Notes under the pieces: model-generated
Seen by the model: only the letters and a program-made list of their open reading frames with translations
The model's database searches: none
What the model was told of the DNA's origin: nothing
From: Glandiceps talaboti
Lineage: Eukaryota; Hemichordata; Enteropneusta; Spengelidae
Reading direction: 5' to 3'
NCBI RefSeq assembly: GCF_964340395.1
Contig: NC_135562.1
Location: 8,241,134 to 8,305,133, forward strand
DNA: 64,000 nt
In this document: positions 12,921 to 26,027 of the stretch, piece after piece
How positions within the stretch are numbered: the first letter of the stretch is position 1
Layout of the letters: each line of letters begins with the position of its first letter
Program-made: the position numbers and the translations under genes

Positions 12921-13544
12921 GTTCTATATGTAGTCTTAGATAACCATGGAGGTAATAAAAGTTACATTTAATAACTATCTTACTTCAGAGACTTGGCTAT
13001 CAGGCTCAATATATTTACTCAATATATATATTGTTAGCTGGTCATACCTCCTAGCCCTCATAGCCTATTTATTGCGCTGTTGAGATACATCATAATAGCT
13101 GGTCATACCTCCTAGCCCTCATAGCCTATTTATTGCATTGTTGAGATTCAACATTAGCTGGTCATACCTCCTAGCCCTCATAGCCTATTTATTGCACTGT
13201 TGAGATTCAAGGTAGCTGGTCATACCTCCTAACCCTCGTATTCTCTGGGCTACGAGGTATAACCAGCTAATATGTATATCGACAGTACAGTACAGTTTCC
13301 AGGCATTTTGGTTACCCAGTTTTTTGACACAATAAAGTATCATTCATCCTATCCTAACTATCTCATTATGAGACTCATGAATCGCAACAGCGCAATAAAT
13401 AGGCTATGAGGGCTAGGAGGTACGACCAGCTAACGATATATATATTGAGTAAATATATTGAGGCAGATAGCCAAGTCTCTGAAGTAAGATAGTTAATATA
13501 AGGAAATTATTACCTTCATGGTTATCTAAGACTACATATAGAAC
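12921..13544. mobile_element. Long inverted-repeat element with internal tandem repeats
   Basis: The left arm 12921-13083 and right arm 13386-13544 are inverted copies (outer word GTTCTATATGTAGTCTTAGA, inner word CAATAAATAGGCTATGAGGG). Four units of about 60 bp starting GTTAGCTGGTCATACCTCC follow the left arm (13033-13270). No coding frame is seen. It begins about 100 bp after the candidate exon at 12750-12813, so it would lie in its following intron. Confidence 0.75.
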
Positions 13545-13751
13545 TTATGGTAGTACTTTGTGTCATGTTTAATAATTGATATCACAGTATGTGATAATAT
13601 CGGATATCATCTATGAAGTATACATATTACTATTTATGAATCATGGATAATAATAACTATAATATTCTCATGTAATATTAGCATCTTCATTTCCGGAGCT
13701 GTTGGCCTAACATTTATGTATTCCAAACTATCATACACATAGTCAAGTGCA

Positions 13752-13828
13752 ATCCATGGCATCAAATCTCAAGATCTCTCTTTGAAGAAATGATTTGATG
13801 CCACGGCTAGCAACTACTAGACTACAGT
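13752..13828. mobile_element. Small hairpin element, family D
   Basis: ATGGCATCAAATC and GATTTGATGCCAC pair around a core with AAGATCTCTCTTTGAAG. Related, more decayed hairpins occur near 6833-6895, 8448-8505, 10557-10640, 10883-10960 and 31985-32052, often beside TAGTCTAGATGCCAAC-type words. Confidence 0.5.
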
Positions 13829-16019
13829 AAATACATGTACTGTAGAGAGAGATTTCATTCATTCTGTCCGTGTATATATCCCATAATATCATACACACAT
13901 TACAAAATCTGTAGGTATTATACTATTGTGCTTGTCCTTATAAAAGGGACATACAACTTACAAGAAGGCTTCAGTTTTTACATTTTTGAAGGTTTTTTAC
14001 CTGCATTAAAAAGTACTTGACAGGTAGTATCATAGTTCATACTTTCTGAAGTATATGTCATGTAATGTACCGTAGCTCATTATTGGCTAAATACAAACCT
14101 GACAGTCAGGCAGATATATGATATGATATGATTCATTGCAATAATTTCGTTTGTGTATATTGAATGTCAAAAGAACCAAATGCCTGAAGACATACTGTTT
14201 CCAAATTCTAATATTATCGACAGCATTTTGTAAAGAGCTATAAGCAGGTAAAATCTACATGAGTTTGACAAGCATTTTCAGGCTCACTAAAATTATGGTA
14301 CATGGTATTAAAAGCTGTGCAAATGTTACCAGATTTCCTCACTCTGTGACTGTCAGTGGAGTTCCCAGACCTAAGGGAAAGCAATGCTTGAATCATGAGT
14401 TTATGTATAAATTTTCATTGTGTAAGATTTGCTTAATAAGTTATATACTGAGCATGTGCTACTTTATAAGTGTTACCAAAAATACCGTTCTCTATGGACT
14501 CCTTTTTCACAAAGTGACAATTTAGTACAAAGAGTTGTGCATATAAAACAAGTACTCCTTTTCAACAAAGTGACAACATAACTCTGGCGTTATGCATGTG
14601 ATGCAGGTATGTTTCAAGAGCTCTTTAAGTATTATCATAAGGGTACCTGTACTGAAGGCTCTTTTTATGGAACTGATCTTCAATAGAAATATGAATGATT
14701 TCAAAGTTTGTATTCGTGAAATTAAGAAATCTGGAGGAAGAATATTCTACTATAAAATGGAAAATATATTGTCCATGGCTCTATCAATAGGACAGAGACA
14801 TAAACCTGGAAAATAATTAAATCATTGCGTGATCAAAGTCCGTCGTAGATGGGTCAAAACGTTGCATTCGTTCCCAATTTGTCATTCCAAAAGTAACTAT
14901 ATTATACTGTTTTGCCAGCAGAGTGTTTGATAGAGAAATCCAACGTATCAGAATAGGGTTATAAATCAATGAATTTAAAATCCCTTTTGTAATTTCAGTT
15001 CTGTGGATCAAAGTTTGTATATCCTCAGTAGGCAATACCACAGTCATTACTCACACGAGTAGAGATTACATTTGATTCATATACCAGCTGAGAACATTAA
15101 AATGTAAATATTATCAAAACCTGAGATTGACTCAGCATACCATGGTTGTGAGGATATAGCCAGCTACTCATGAAACTGATATTTGTATGTAATTATAAAT
15201 ACACTTGACAAATATTGATAAAGACATAAATTTCTCAAATTAAATACTTACCAAGGTTCATGTAATAGTGTCACTGGAGAGAACAGTGCTCAGTGCAATA
15301 TAAGTAGCAGAGCTCAGCATGAAAGAAATAATCCAAGAAATAAGGATATCGTTATTTGGAGTTTTCTTTTTCTTTTTAATGATCGCAGAAGAAGCGTGAA
15401 ATTCTGAGTAATGACTTATAACATCCTTATATGTTGGATTAAGTCTACTTAGTACCAAGGTTGAAATGAAACTTGTTTATACTTTAAACATTCATCAGGT
15501 CAGTAAAACATGGTAATTAATAATAAGCTCTTGCACCATGTTCAAGGGCTCTTAATACTAGTAATATTTTGCCTGTTCAGGTCGACTGGCTTTGTCAAAC
15601 TGTTTGTTTGCTGACTTTACAACTAATTTGTTGTTCTATTTTAATGACAGGTTTCAGAATACATAACTGAGTATAACTGTGAAAAAAAATGATCAAGGGT
15701 TTCTATAGTAGCATTCTAAAATGTCTGAATGAAAGTAGAAAGTTTGATGCGTTGGTCCCGGAATGAAAACCAACAACTTGAACAAGTAACAGTCGTGAAA
15801 TATTTGTGGCTTGGTATAAAATGGTGATTGACAGAATTATAAGTTTAGTACACCATAACCCATCTTAATCTTAATTTTAGATTTGAAGTAGTTTTTAAGT
15901 ATTTAGTTAGTATAACACTCGCTGGACAGAGGGCCAATTATGACTAAGTGATATAATGTATTTAAGTTACAGCCTAACTTTTGACTTGATGGTGAACTTT
16001 TTCATAGTTCTCTCGCACA

Positions 16020-16088
16020 TACACATGCACGCATGTAAACATACACACACGTAAATGCACACACATGAATGCACACACGCACACACGT

Positions 16089-16151
<63 letters not shown>
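16020..16151. repeat. (CA)n microsatellite
   Basis: Impure CA to 16090, pure CA at 16091-16151. Confidence 0.95.
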
Positions 16152-16156
<5 letters not shown>

Positions 16157-16526
16157 AAGCAAATAAGGAAAATAGCACTTTGAGAACAAGGTTGACTAAG
16201 TTCAAAGCCTGTCAAGGATAGACTAAAACCTACAATATGAACTTAGTACACAAACATTGTTAAACTACAGAATCAATAAATAACCACCTGTGAATCTTTG
16301 TAAAGCCTGTAATATTGATGACATTAAATGACTGAATGACAAAAAGTCATGAACTTGTCAACTTCATTGTACACAGCTCAAGGTTATTGATTTCCCATGG
16401 GTTACCTACTAGAACTACCTTCACCCAGACAAAAGTAGCCATAGCCATAAATTTGTATAATCTCTGAAAATATGACCACTTATAAGACAATGATTTTGAC
16501 ATCAAGTGATTTATTAACATTATCAC

Positions 16527-16735
16527 TATGATCCCAGTCTAAAATGAAATTGAGATTTGTCAAAATTTAGAAAAACGACAATTTTTGTCAAATATTTTGG
16601 TGGGAAAGTGACACAATTTTATCAGTTCGTGACTACGTATCATTTCTTTGATCCCAGTCTAAAATAAAGTTAAGATATGTTATAAAAAATAGAGAAAACA
16701 AGAAATGTTGTTCCAATAGTTTTGGCGGGAAAGTA
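16527..16735. repeat. Direct duplication of about 120 bp
   Basis: GATCCCAGTCTAAAAT at 16531 and 16651 begins two copies that both end in a TTTTGGYGGGAAAGT word. Confidence 0.6.
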
Positions 16736-18384
16736 CCTTATTTGAAGAGAATAAAGAGAATTTGTTTGTATTGCTCTTTGCAAGTAGCAAAAAGACTGTT
16801 TACTTCAAGGTCACAAATATAAACTTTACATCAAAAGGACTAACAGCTCATATTTCTAAAACCTAGTAGTATATTATGTAGTTTCAATGAATTATTTGTT
16901 TGAGTCTCAGCCTTCACACCCAGGTCTTTCATGTTGTCCTGTACAAGGTACACCAAACGGAAGCTACATATCATTGTTCAATTGTGTACACCTATTCTCG
17001 ATCAACTGCTACCCATTCATTTCAATTTGTGGCCATTGGAACTCTCCATTTCTGTTTTCACTTCATTCATTTATGTTTTTTCAATGGACTTAAAACTTTA
17101 CAAATGGGGGCAGGGTTTGCATTGGCCTATATTTATAACAGTACATATTTACTTATGGCTTCATATGTAGTATAGTAGAAAAACAAAATTATGGATGAAA
17201 GTATGAACCACACAGTCCCTCGTGGATGAACCTTGCCTAGAGTCGGGATTTTACTAGTCTAGTCCTATACTCTTCACCGTATAGGCAAATGGATTTCTTT
17301 AGCGCAGAATTCCTTTTTTACCATCAACAGTGATAGTTTATGCTATAGGAGTGTTGATTTAACTGGAGGTTGAGTTTGTAGTAAACTGAACAAAGTAACC
17401 AATTACAACTGCCTGTCAGTGTGTGATGGATTACTACTGACAAGCGGTGTTCATCCCTTCCCCAGCAGGAGATTTAGCTAGATTTTTGATAGAATTTGTC
17501 TATTTGACTAGATGTTAGACAGAGATCATAGAGAACCACTACACATACATGTATAGTAACTAGACTACGATTTTCTCGTACACCAGGGCATTCTTCAAAT
17601 TTGTGCATTCAAGTTTCATTCTTCCATACTCTACAAAAATGAGTGGTATACATTGCACGAACTTCTAAAAAGAAAAGCCAGCAAAACTATTTAGATTGTA
17701 TTTTTAATCAAAAAGTAATAAAAAAATCTTATTTTCGTTTTTAGCCTCTTTATGTCACAATCTATCTAGTGTAAATAAAAACTCTTAGATGTAATATTAT
17801 CAATTTTGTGATACACCCACAGAAGCAAGACCACAACTTAAATTGCGTGTTTTGTTTTAGATACTGCAACAATAATAATGATAATGGTACATACGTTAGT
17901 AAAGTGTGAATAATTAGTCACTAGGATTAGAGGTAGAATTTTGCTGTAGAAATTATTTCAAAAAGTAAAAACCAATTTTACAAAAACACAGATATTATAG
18001 CAAAATTATCAGTAGACACCTGTCAATTACAATTTATTTTGTCTATCTGTCTGTCTAACTGTTTGGCTCAGCTGTTAGTAGTGATAACAAATCCAACCCC
18101 TGGTCCAAACTATGTGGATAGGTCATACGTAGGTAAATTATTGCCAGAATGAATATTTTCACGCACTGCTACATTTGCATATGTCAATATATAATTAATT
18201 CAGATTTCCATATATGTAGAACAAAGCTGTTACATTGTATCAGTATTATAGACATGTTTGTGACGTAGTAGTGGACGTATTATGTAAAGTAGCAGTATAC
18301 AGTTAGATACTATCAGTGACAGACTACATCACATGTGTAAAGACATTTATGAGAACACAAGTGGACATATTTTGTCAGTTACTG

Positions 18385-18660
18385 TCAGGTTTTTCGAATG
18401 GTGCGATCTGAAATTTGTGCAACTCGGTAAGTACCACCCTAGTGATTCATAACCATGTGATAGTCAGTAGCAGAAATCTATGAAGTACATGTAAGTGAGA
18501 TCTTTAATTCAATAATTGACATATTGTATCTACCAGTATGTCTTTAATACTACTGTTGTGTTTTTTTAATGATGCGAGTTGAAATTTGTAGAACTCAGTC
18601 AGTACCACCATGGTGATTTGTGAACATATTTACTGAGTTACAGTCAATAGCAGCAATGTT
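18385..18660. repeat. Direct duplication of about 175 bp
   Basis: Two copies share TTGAAATTTGT-type, AACTCRGTMAGTACCACC and GTGATTYRTRAAC words. Non-coding. Confidence 0.5.
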
Positions 18661-19411
18661 CAAATTGTTAACGTTAGATCGTAAGGCTAAATCTACACAT
18701 TTGTAGTACATGTATTATTAATACACTGCAGACATCCTAGTATATCAGGCATTCCTAGCTACTATAGTTAGTACTATCTCAGGTGAAATGGTTTCTGTTT
18801 AATGTGTCATACAATGGTCACATGGTCAATAAATCCATCACAGCTTTTAAATTTAAGAATGTATCAGACCTGGTGTAACTATCAAGACCCCAGACTGTTT
18901 CAGGACACATTAGCATTTATACAGATTTGCCTCAACTATGAAGCTTTCCTTGACACTACCTTAGATCTAGTAAAGTTCCTATGATATAGTATCATTACCA
19001 TTTACTACACCTCCAATCATGTTGGCATCCAGACTACCTCAGATCAGAGTTACAACAGTTTTTTCCAAGTTTTTTCACGGCGAGGTCTCTGCCTGAGGTT
19101 TGAATTACACCAGTTTTCTTCAGAGTGTTTTCATGACTATGTAAATCGCTGGGTATGTACTATTATATAGTTTATCAAGGCCCATCAAATCTAATGGATT
19201 TAGAACCCATTCAATATTACCATGACAGTTTATGATGGAATCAATAGCATACATTAAAGGCCTGTGAATTAATCCCAAGTTTACAGTGTTATCTTGTCAA
19301 CAGAGCCGTAATGATTAGTTACATGTAGGACCTTTGTTTTGTTCAGAACTAACTTTATATCGTTATCAGACAATTCTATTTATCATCAAAATTTAATTCT
19401 AAAATAGTGGA

Positions 19412-19822
19412 GTCATGATTGTCGAATAGTTAGAGTGGCAAGCTTGGAATCTGTAGGTTGCTGGTTGTGTACATGTAGTCATGATGGTTGAATGGTGACA
19501 GTGGGCGACTTGGAAGCTGCAGGTTGCAGGTTTGAGCCCCATCACTGCGGTTCATTTTTGAATGGTTAAAGTCATTGGGCAAGATTTAAACCATGATTGT
19601 GCCTCAGTCAACCAAGCTGTATAATTGGGGACCTGGTAGGATAGAGGTTGCAATATGAATGCTTTAATCCTACACACTTATAAAGGCTGCAATGGATTGT
19701 ATGCTCCCCAGGGAGTTGAGAAGTATAAAGGGTTGTTGTGCTGCTATAGATCCGTGCCAGGGGTAATAATTGTAAAGCACTTTGAACACAAAGTGGGAAA
19801 GTGCTATATTAAAAATCAACAA
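19412..19822 (+). mobile_element. tRNA-derived SINE with doubled head
   Basis: The head has a tRNA-like start (TTGAATGGTGACAGTGGG) and a B-box match GGTTTGAGCCC at 19529-19539, read by RNA polymerase III in active copies. A second, degraded head precedes it (19412-19477). The body runs to a 3' tail with GCCAGGGGTAATAATTGTAA and GTGGGAAAGTGCTATAT, the AAAGCGCTTTGAG-type tail common to many invertebrate and fish SINEs. It is inactive by appearance. Confidence 0.7.
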
Positions 19823-19916
19823 TATTGTTAGTATCATCTCATATGGGCTCTTTAACAGTAAATCCAAATTTGATAAAGTCACAAGTATCCTTGTTATCTG
19901 TAATTGTGTATAACTG

Positions 19917-19957
19917 TTTGTTTGTTTGTTTGTTTGTTTGTTTGTTTGTTTGTTTGC
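19917..19957. repeat. (TTTG)n microsatellite
   Basis: About ten TTTG units, 95 bp after the SINE at 19412-19822. Confidence 0.9.
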
Positions 19958-20281
19958 TTGTTATCTGTAATTGTTTATATCTAAATGTTTGTTTACACTA
20001 ACTGTATTTCTCAGTAATGAAAGATGAAACACTGAGCATTATCAACCTTATCTAATAAGCTTTCCATTATGATTCATGCATTGTAAGATAAAACCTAGAC
20101 AACCTTGAAGTCCTGGACTTCATTCCTTTAAAATAACCATCTTTTATGACTCAACATAGCAATCATTTCAACAATGTTAACTTTTCTTAAGTTCCTCTGA
20201 TATCAAATTAAATTTTGTTGCCTGCATGGAGTGTGTGAGTTAGAATATTTTCACCATATGGATAAGGATGGGATATATTTT

Positions 20282-20547
20282 CTGGGGTGAACAAATTATT
20301 TTGTGAACTGGTGGTCCCCGGACCAGTGCCTTAAAAAATCCAGTGATCCTGCTGAAAGAATTAGTGGTCCCAGGTCCCACTAATGTGAAACATTAAATCT
20401 TACCTTAGTATGAATCTGTATATTCAGACGACATAGTTATTAACAGTAAGGTACTGGTCCGACAAACCAGACAAGGTAAAATTTGTGTGGTCCGCCCAAA
20501 AAAATCGCTCGTCCCAGACCCAGGACCAGTGGATTTGTTCACCTCTG
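20282..20547. mobile_element. MITE with GGTGAACAAAT inverted ends
   Basis: Left end CTGGGGTGAACAAAT and right end ATTTGTTCACCTCTG are inverted; both are followed inside by ACTGGTCC/GGACCAGT words. The CAG-type ends suggest hAT, but no convincing 8-bp flank repeat is visible. Confidence 0.55.
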
Positions 20548-20564
20548 ATTTTGGATTTTTAATG

Positions 20565-20820
20565 TATAAAACAATTTTATGAGGGTTTCCTACTTGAAAA
20601 ATCAATGTTGAACAACTTATGCCAAGTCCTTATTTGTAACTCATAAATTGTAAAAGATTAGTAAATGTGTAAAATCATTGTTATTGTACGTACAATAACA
20701 AACATTTTACACATTTTTAGCTTTTTGCTCTGTATTAAGTTACAAACACAGACTTTGTCAATGATGTTTCACATAGATTTTTCATGTAGGAAGCCATGAT
20801 AAAATCGTTATAAAAATCAA
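20565..20820. mobile_element. Fold-back element with a 54-bp palindrome at its centre
   Basis: Arms of about 120 bp pair imperfectly (for example GGTTTCCTACTTGAAAAATC against GATTTTTCATGTAGGAAGCC). The middle, 20663-20716, is a palindrome with 27-bp arms, 25 of 27 matched and no loop, centred on GTACGTAC at 20689/20690. It lies 17 bp beyond the MITE at 20282-20547. Confidence 0.65.
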
Positions 20821-22217
20821 AAATCAAAAATGATTATACCAAATCTGCTTCCACATGGCTACTTTTAAATTGAATAAAATTTGAAGGTCTTTTCTGTTTT
20901 ATCAAATCCTTAATTTACATCAAATGAACAAATATGATAAAAAATGCAACAGGTGGTTTTCAGAGTATATATATGCGGTGTACAGAGATTTCAAAATATT
21001 GAATATTTTCTTTTACCATGTGCATTCAATCGTAACAGTTGTCCTTGAAGTACATAGAAATACAAAAGTAATATTTATTCACTAACTGGTACCAACCACT
21101 ATGAGGTACTTATAGACTATTTATTACAGAAACTAATACTAACAATAGTCTCGTATCATGACATTGAATGGCCAGTTACATGTAAACACTGAGTTATGTA
21201 AAACTATCTTATGTCAATTTTTTTCAGTTTTGAACACTTAGCAAGTGTTAAATATACATACACTCCATTACTTCATTATGATAGATCAGAATAGCATTCA
21301 GTTCTGTTGTGCTTGAAGTCTGACAAGTGCTGAAATTTGCATATCATTTGCACTTTGACCCAGTAACCCCAGCCATGACATGACATGTGATATGATGAGA
21401 TGAGATGAGAGACAGACATTCTCTATCAAGCCATCTGCACTGTAAACAATGTATATGGTTTCCTAGGCAGGTAAATAAGGGATTCAATGCTGTAATCAAG
21501 GTATTTATACTCTTCTAGTGCTCAGAACATTTAAAAATGACCTGATTTCTCGTGTAGTCTATATATATTGTAGTTTTGGTGGAAATTTGCTGCCAAATAT
21601 AACATTAAATGCAAACAATGTTCTTAAAATACTTGTTTAATATTTACTAGTATCAGGATGGTGATCAAAATAAATATTGAGCATAACAATATGTCTTACA
21701 AAGTTTCATGTTCAAATATTTAAATTGAAAATATGTTATTCATAATGTCCCCATGCTAAAATCTGAAACACAGTTATTGTTAATATTCAATATTTTTATT
21801 AAAATACACATTACAATAAGTCCAAACGTATATTTGTTTTTTGTGCATAGTAATTACTGTAGTCTGCTGATCAAGTCGTTTAGTGACAGGAACAAAGGTT
21901 TTAGACACAGCTTTCTAAAACTGTTTGTGTTGGAAATTGAACAGTTTGTACTACATTAATATGGCTAATACCAAACAGTTTGATTTTATGTAGAATTATT
22001 TTTGTACTAATGAAATTTCAATATTTTAGCTGATATTAGTCATAAAATTTCTTGTTATTCCATGGTGCCAATTTTCAACCACTTTGTTTTGATATGTTTA
22101 ACATACAAAGTTTACATATTTGACAAAATATAGGGGATAATATTTATAATACATGAAATATTTGTTTATTTTCATGTTAGTTAGATATTGTTCATGTAAT
22201 TATTTTCATTCTTTTGA

Positions 22218-22330
22218 AATAAAAGAGAAAATATGTTCTATATTTGTATCACTTGAAATAAAAGGGAGAAAATATGTTCTGTATTGGCATCACTTGAAAT
22301 AAAAAGGAGAAAATATGTTCTGTATTCGTA
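22218..22330. repeat. Three 40-bp direct repeats
   Basis: GAAATAAAAGGGAGAAAATA then TGTTCTGTATT recurs three times. Confidence 0.65.
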
Positions 22331-22580
22331 ATCTTATTTTGATCAACCTATGCAACAAAAGGAAAACAGCAGGTAGTGATATCACAATAGCTAAATAAAA
22401 TAGTGTATTCAAGGTCTCTCTTATTAAATCTGTGTTATTAATTCAGTTGGAGATTTAATCTAGGGAAGGGGGTTGATAGACTCCATTGAGAACATAATTA
22501 ATAACATATAACACATTAAATTCAAATAATGTTGACATAGTTTATTTTGTTATATTGCATAAGGTATTTCTTAAGGCAAG

Positions 22581-22745
22581 AAATTAGCTGTAGTCCAGGA
22601 CACAGACTATTAAACATTGTATCTGGACTACCAAATTAGCAGTAGTCCCAGACACATAGACTACTAAATATTGTATCTAGACTACCAAATTAGCAGTAGT
22701 CCAGGACACATAGACTACTAAACATTGTATCTAGACTACCAAATT
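22581..22745. repeat. Tandem repeat of about 60 bp, three units
   Basis: AAATTAGCAGTAGTCCAGGA and CATAGACTACTAAACATTGT recur three times, ending with ATCTAGACTACCAAATT. Confidence 0.7.
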
Positions 22746-22984
22746 TGTAAGGTTTCTTGGGAAATCAGTAGAAAATTGTAGCTGAAACCTTTCACTTTTC
22801 TAAATCTGACTACCAATTGTAGAAGTTAAATTTGAGCCCTGTAACTTATTTGGTTTATTTTTGGATAATAGTTAATACATATACTATTAGCCTTGTCTGT
22901 GAATTATCCATTATGTAGACGTCCATCCTGAGTCCATGTGATGTTATGTTGATAAGGTGATATAGACAGACAGTTCAGTGAACT

Positions 22985-23230
22985 GAGGATAATTAGATTA
23001 CATTCCTGTTCAGTGAATGAAGAAAGATATTGTGGAATAATGTAATTATTCTTCCAAAAGCAAAATTTATGAGAAATCGGGACAAATAATTATTTTTAAT
23101 ATTTTAATTCAAATTTGAACACTACTGAACCAATGATTTATAGCTATAATATATGTATATTGTCATGACATAGAACAACCGGGGTATAAATGCCATATAT
23201 TTTGTTTGAATACTTTCAATTTGGCTTGTG
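22985..23230 (+). mobile_element. Hairpin MITE family B, partial copy 2
   Basis: Only the right arm (CAGTGAATGAAGAAAGATAT, then GTGGAATAATGTAATTAT) and the tail (TGACATAGAACAACCGGGGT) are present. The left arm is missing or decayed. Confidence 0.5.
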
Positions 23231-23709
23231 TGAGTTAATATCTTGTTCAATTACTTGAAATGCATGTTGTAATAACAGATTGGTTTTTTAAGACGTTCTG
23301 TGTTCAGTTGATGAAAAATTATGAAATCATGTTCTAAAAATATTGAGATTAAAATCAGTTGTAATCAATGATGTAAATTAGTATAAACTATATCCGTCTA
23401 TCTATCAAGCTGTTACACAAGATTATCATATACAGTAGTCAGTATCGCTTTCAAAGTTATTCAGCGAAGAGCATGTGCATCAAACCTGGGCAATAATTTT
23501 TTGTATCATGCCCCGGCACACTTTGCCCAAATATCGACATCCATTCACCTAGTGATTTGGCGTTGTTCATTTTTTCTTCATTTTTTATGTTTTAGTGAAT
23601 AAAATGATATTTCCCTGCCAGTTTATGTGATTACATTATTTAAATGATGTTTCCATGCCACTACATGGGGTATATGATAAAACCTTTATGGCTCAGAAAT
23701 GCCAGGCAG

Positions 23710-23770
23710 TGTGTCTGTCTGTCTGTCTGTCTGTGTGTGTGTGTGTGTGTGTGTGGTGGGGGGGGGGGGG
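23710..23770. repeat. (GTCT)n, (GT)n and poly-G tract
   Basis: Three simple runs in sequence: GTCT, then GT, then about a dozen G. Confidence 0.9.
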
Positions 23771-25186
23771 TAATTCTTGTTCAATGACTCTGCAAAGGTT
23801 TACTCTGCACTGTAGTTATATTTGACCAAATATTTATGATGACAACACCAACAGTGCAATTTTATGATGCATGTCACAACAATAGGGTTGAAGTTGTAAA
23901 ATTGGTCGTAAAAATGAAACCATAATACTGTTTGAATATGATTAAAGATCATAAAATCAGCCATGAGGGAAATTGAAAAAAAAATAAAAACAGCCAATTT
24001 TGTCTGCAGGTGTAGAAATGAAATGTAAAGTAATCAGCTGGAAAGACATTTTCCAGATTAGGTACCGTTTGGAAAAGAGAAATTATCATTCCAGTGGTAC
24101 TTATTTTCAACACAAATAAATGCCAGTTAAAGTAACCACTACATTCCAAACCAGAATTTAAAATATGGTATTGCCACACAGTCTGTATGGCCATATGAGA
24201 GAATATTTTGACATGAGAAACAAATTTGGAAAATTTGGGAAGATACACTATTTTGCGATAATCACGTTTACAAACTAACCAATAGAACAATATAAAAATT
24301 AAATCTTAGAAATTTAGATAATTTTTTATATAACAAGTGAGATATTTTTTCATTGTAATATCCATGTTTGCAATAATAGAGAATTTGGAGATAAATGGAG
24401 AAAAAAATCTAGAAATGGAACACGATACACTTTTGCGGTATTTTGATATTTACAATTTGGAAACAAAAAATCAAAATTTGAAAATAAATGTAAATAAATG
24501 AAAAAATATCAAAACATTTTTTAAAAATATCAAAAAATTAAGCAAAACTATTCCAAGATATTCATGATTGCAATAGATGAAAATTAAAATTCAAAAATAA
24601 CTAAATAAATGAAAATTTATGATAAAGTACAAAAAAAAAAAACGGAAAAAATAAACCAATATAGATACACTTAATTTGGAATACTAACTTTGATATTAAA
24701 TGAAAGTGATGCTTGAGAAAGTGAGAAAAGTCGAGAAAAACAGCACAAAACCCTTTTTTTGGTAACATTCATGTTTGCAATTGAGAAACATAAAAAAATC
24801 AAAATTTATGTCTGGTCCAACTATTTCTATTTTTATTCTATTCACGTAAAAATAAGTGATGAAATATTTGAGGAATGTGACACCAGGTTGATGGATTGAC
24901 ACCAGAAATATTATTAGAATTTTAAGGCCAAAAAAATAAATAAAACAGGGTATCTTTATTTCCATTGTTAATTGTGTTTTTTGCTAAAATAGCATATATT
25001 AGAGGCTGAGGGGATTTGTGTTGTCAGTTGAGCTGTGGAGCTCAGATGCTGGATATTTTTCTTCTCATGAGGAAGAGAGTGATGGTTAGTAATATTATTA
25101 CAGATATGTACCACTGATTACCCGTACTTAATAGTGTACATGCACAGTAGTAGTATTTGAACTGCTGTGCAATAATGAAAACATAT

Positions 25187-25345
25187 TATTTCCCAACATT
25201 TTTCTTTGTTCTGCCAAGGAAAATATGAGTGTCCTAGGGGGCCTTGTCACTACGAGTCACTAGACAAGCTGTGACAAACCCTTATGTCACGAGTATTTTC
25301 TAGCTGAATGAAGAAAAATATTGGGGGAATAATATGATTATACCT
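25187..25345. mobile_element. Hairpin MITE family B, copy 3
   Basis: Arms ATTATTTCCCAACATTTTTC and AAAAATATTGGGGGAATAAT are inverted around GTCACTACGAGTCACTAGAC. The tail seen in copies 1 and 4 is weak here. Confidence 0.6.
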
Positions 25346-25670
25346 CCTAAAAGAAGAAATTATCTGGGATATTATTCACAAAATACTTTTAAAAAATTAC
25401 AGGAATAGCAGAAAGAAGTCCAGATTCTTTGAATTTTCATTTTGTCTGCCATGCCTGTGAGGCATTTAGTTGTGAGTACATGGTATGTGTGTTAAGTGAT
25501 CCAGAAAAGTCTACAATATTTTCCATAATTTAGCAGTATTTTAAGGGTGCTATGTTTTTTATGCTGGTAGTTTTCGCAAATACGGAAAAAAAAGCTTGGC
25601 AAAAAAGATAGTCAATTTTGTAGGTTTGAACATATAATTTTCATTTTTCAGTGTCCCAAAACGTTTAGCA

Positions 25671-26027
25671 TCAGACCTAAAAAGAAATTGTTTGGTTTCA
25701 GTTACCCAACCCACCTAGTTTTTCACACCGACCTAAACTTTTTTACATATTCGAGAAAAAATAATGAAATCACGAAAATTATGTTAAGTCTCGCGAGAAA
25801 TATACGGAAACTAACATCAACTTATAAAGACTATATAAAACTGTTCTTCCAATCTGCAATGGCTGTACATCTGATAGGAAGAAACCACTAACACAGAGAC
25901 AGTATGGAAAACAACGGAAAACATAACTAGCTAAACAAGACACTCAAATATGAAAAAAAAAATTACCTGCCCCACCTATTCTAAAATTGAACGTCGAAAC
26001 CATGCAAATTTTTTTGTTAGGCCTTAG
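25671..26027 (+). mobile_element. MITE family A, most complete copy (about 355 bp)
   Basis: The left end GACCTAAAAAGAAATTGTTT and right end AAATTTTTTTGTTAGGCC are inverted, with TTA/TCA-like flanks. GGCC ends with 3-bp TWA-type targets are typical of PIF/Harbinger elements, so that is my tentative class. No coding capacity. Confidence 0.6.

Larger units (their letters stand above)
13830..19410. other. Non-coding stretch
   Basis: Short overlapping frames at 14259-15047 and 16887-17175 occur in several frames at once and show no family motif. The CA tract and two duplications are listed separately. No gene is supported. Confidence 0.55.

Noticed and set aside
14259-15047. Cluster of frames on both strands that might be a retroelement remnant
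   Set aside because: No reverse transcriptase, endonuclease or other family motif is recognised, and adjacent frames do not join into one protein.
20663-20716. microRNA precursor
   Set aside because: The palindrome has no loop and lies in a fold-back element; a pre-miRNA would need a terminal loop and asymmetrical arms.
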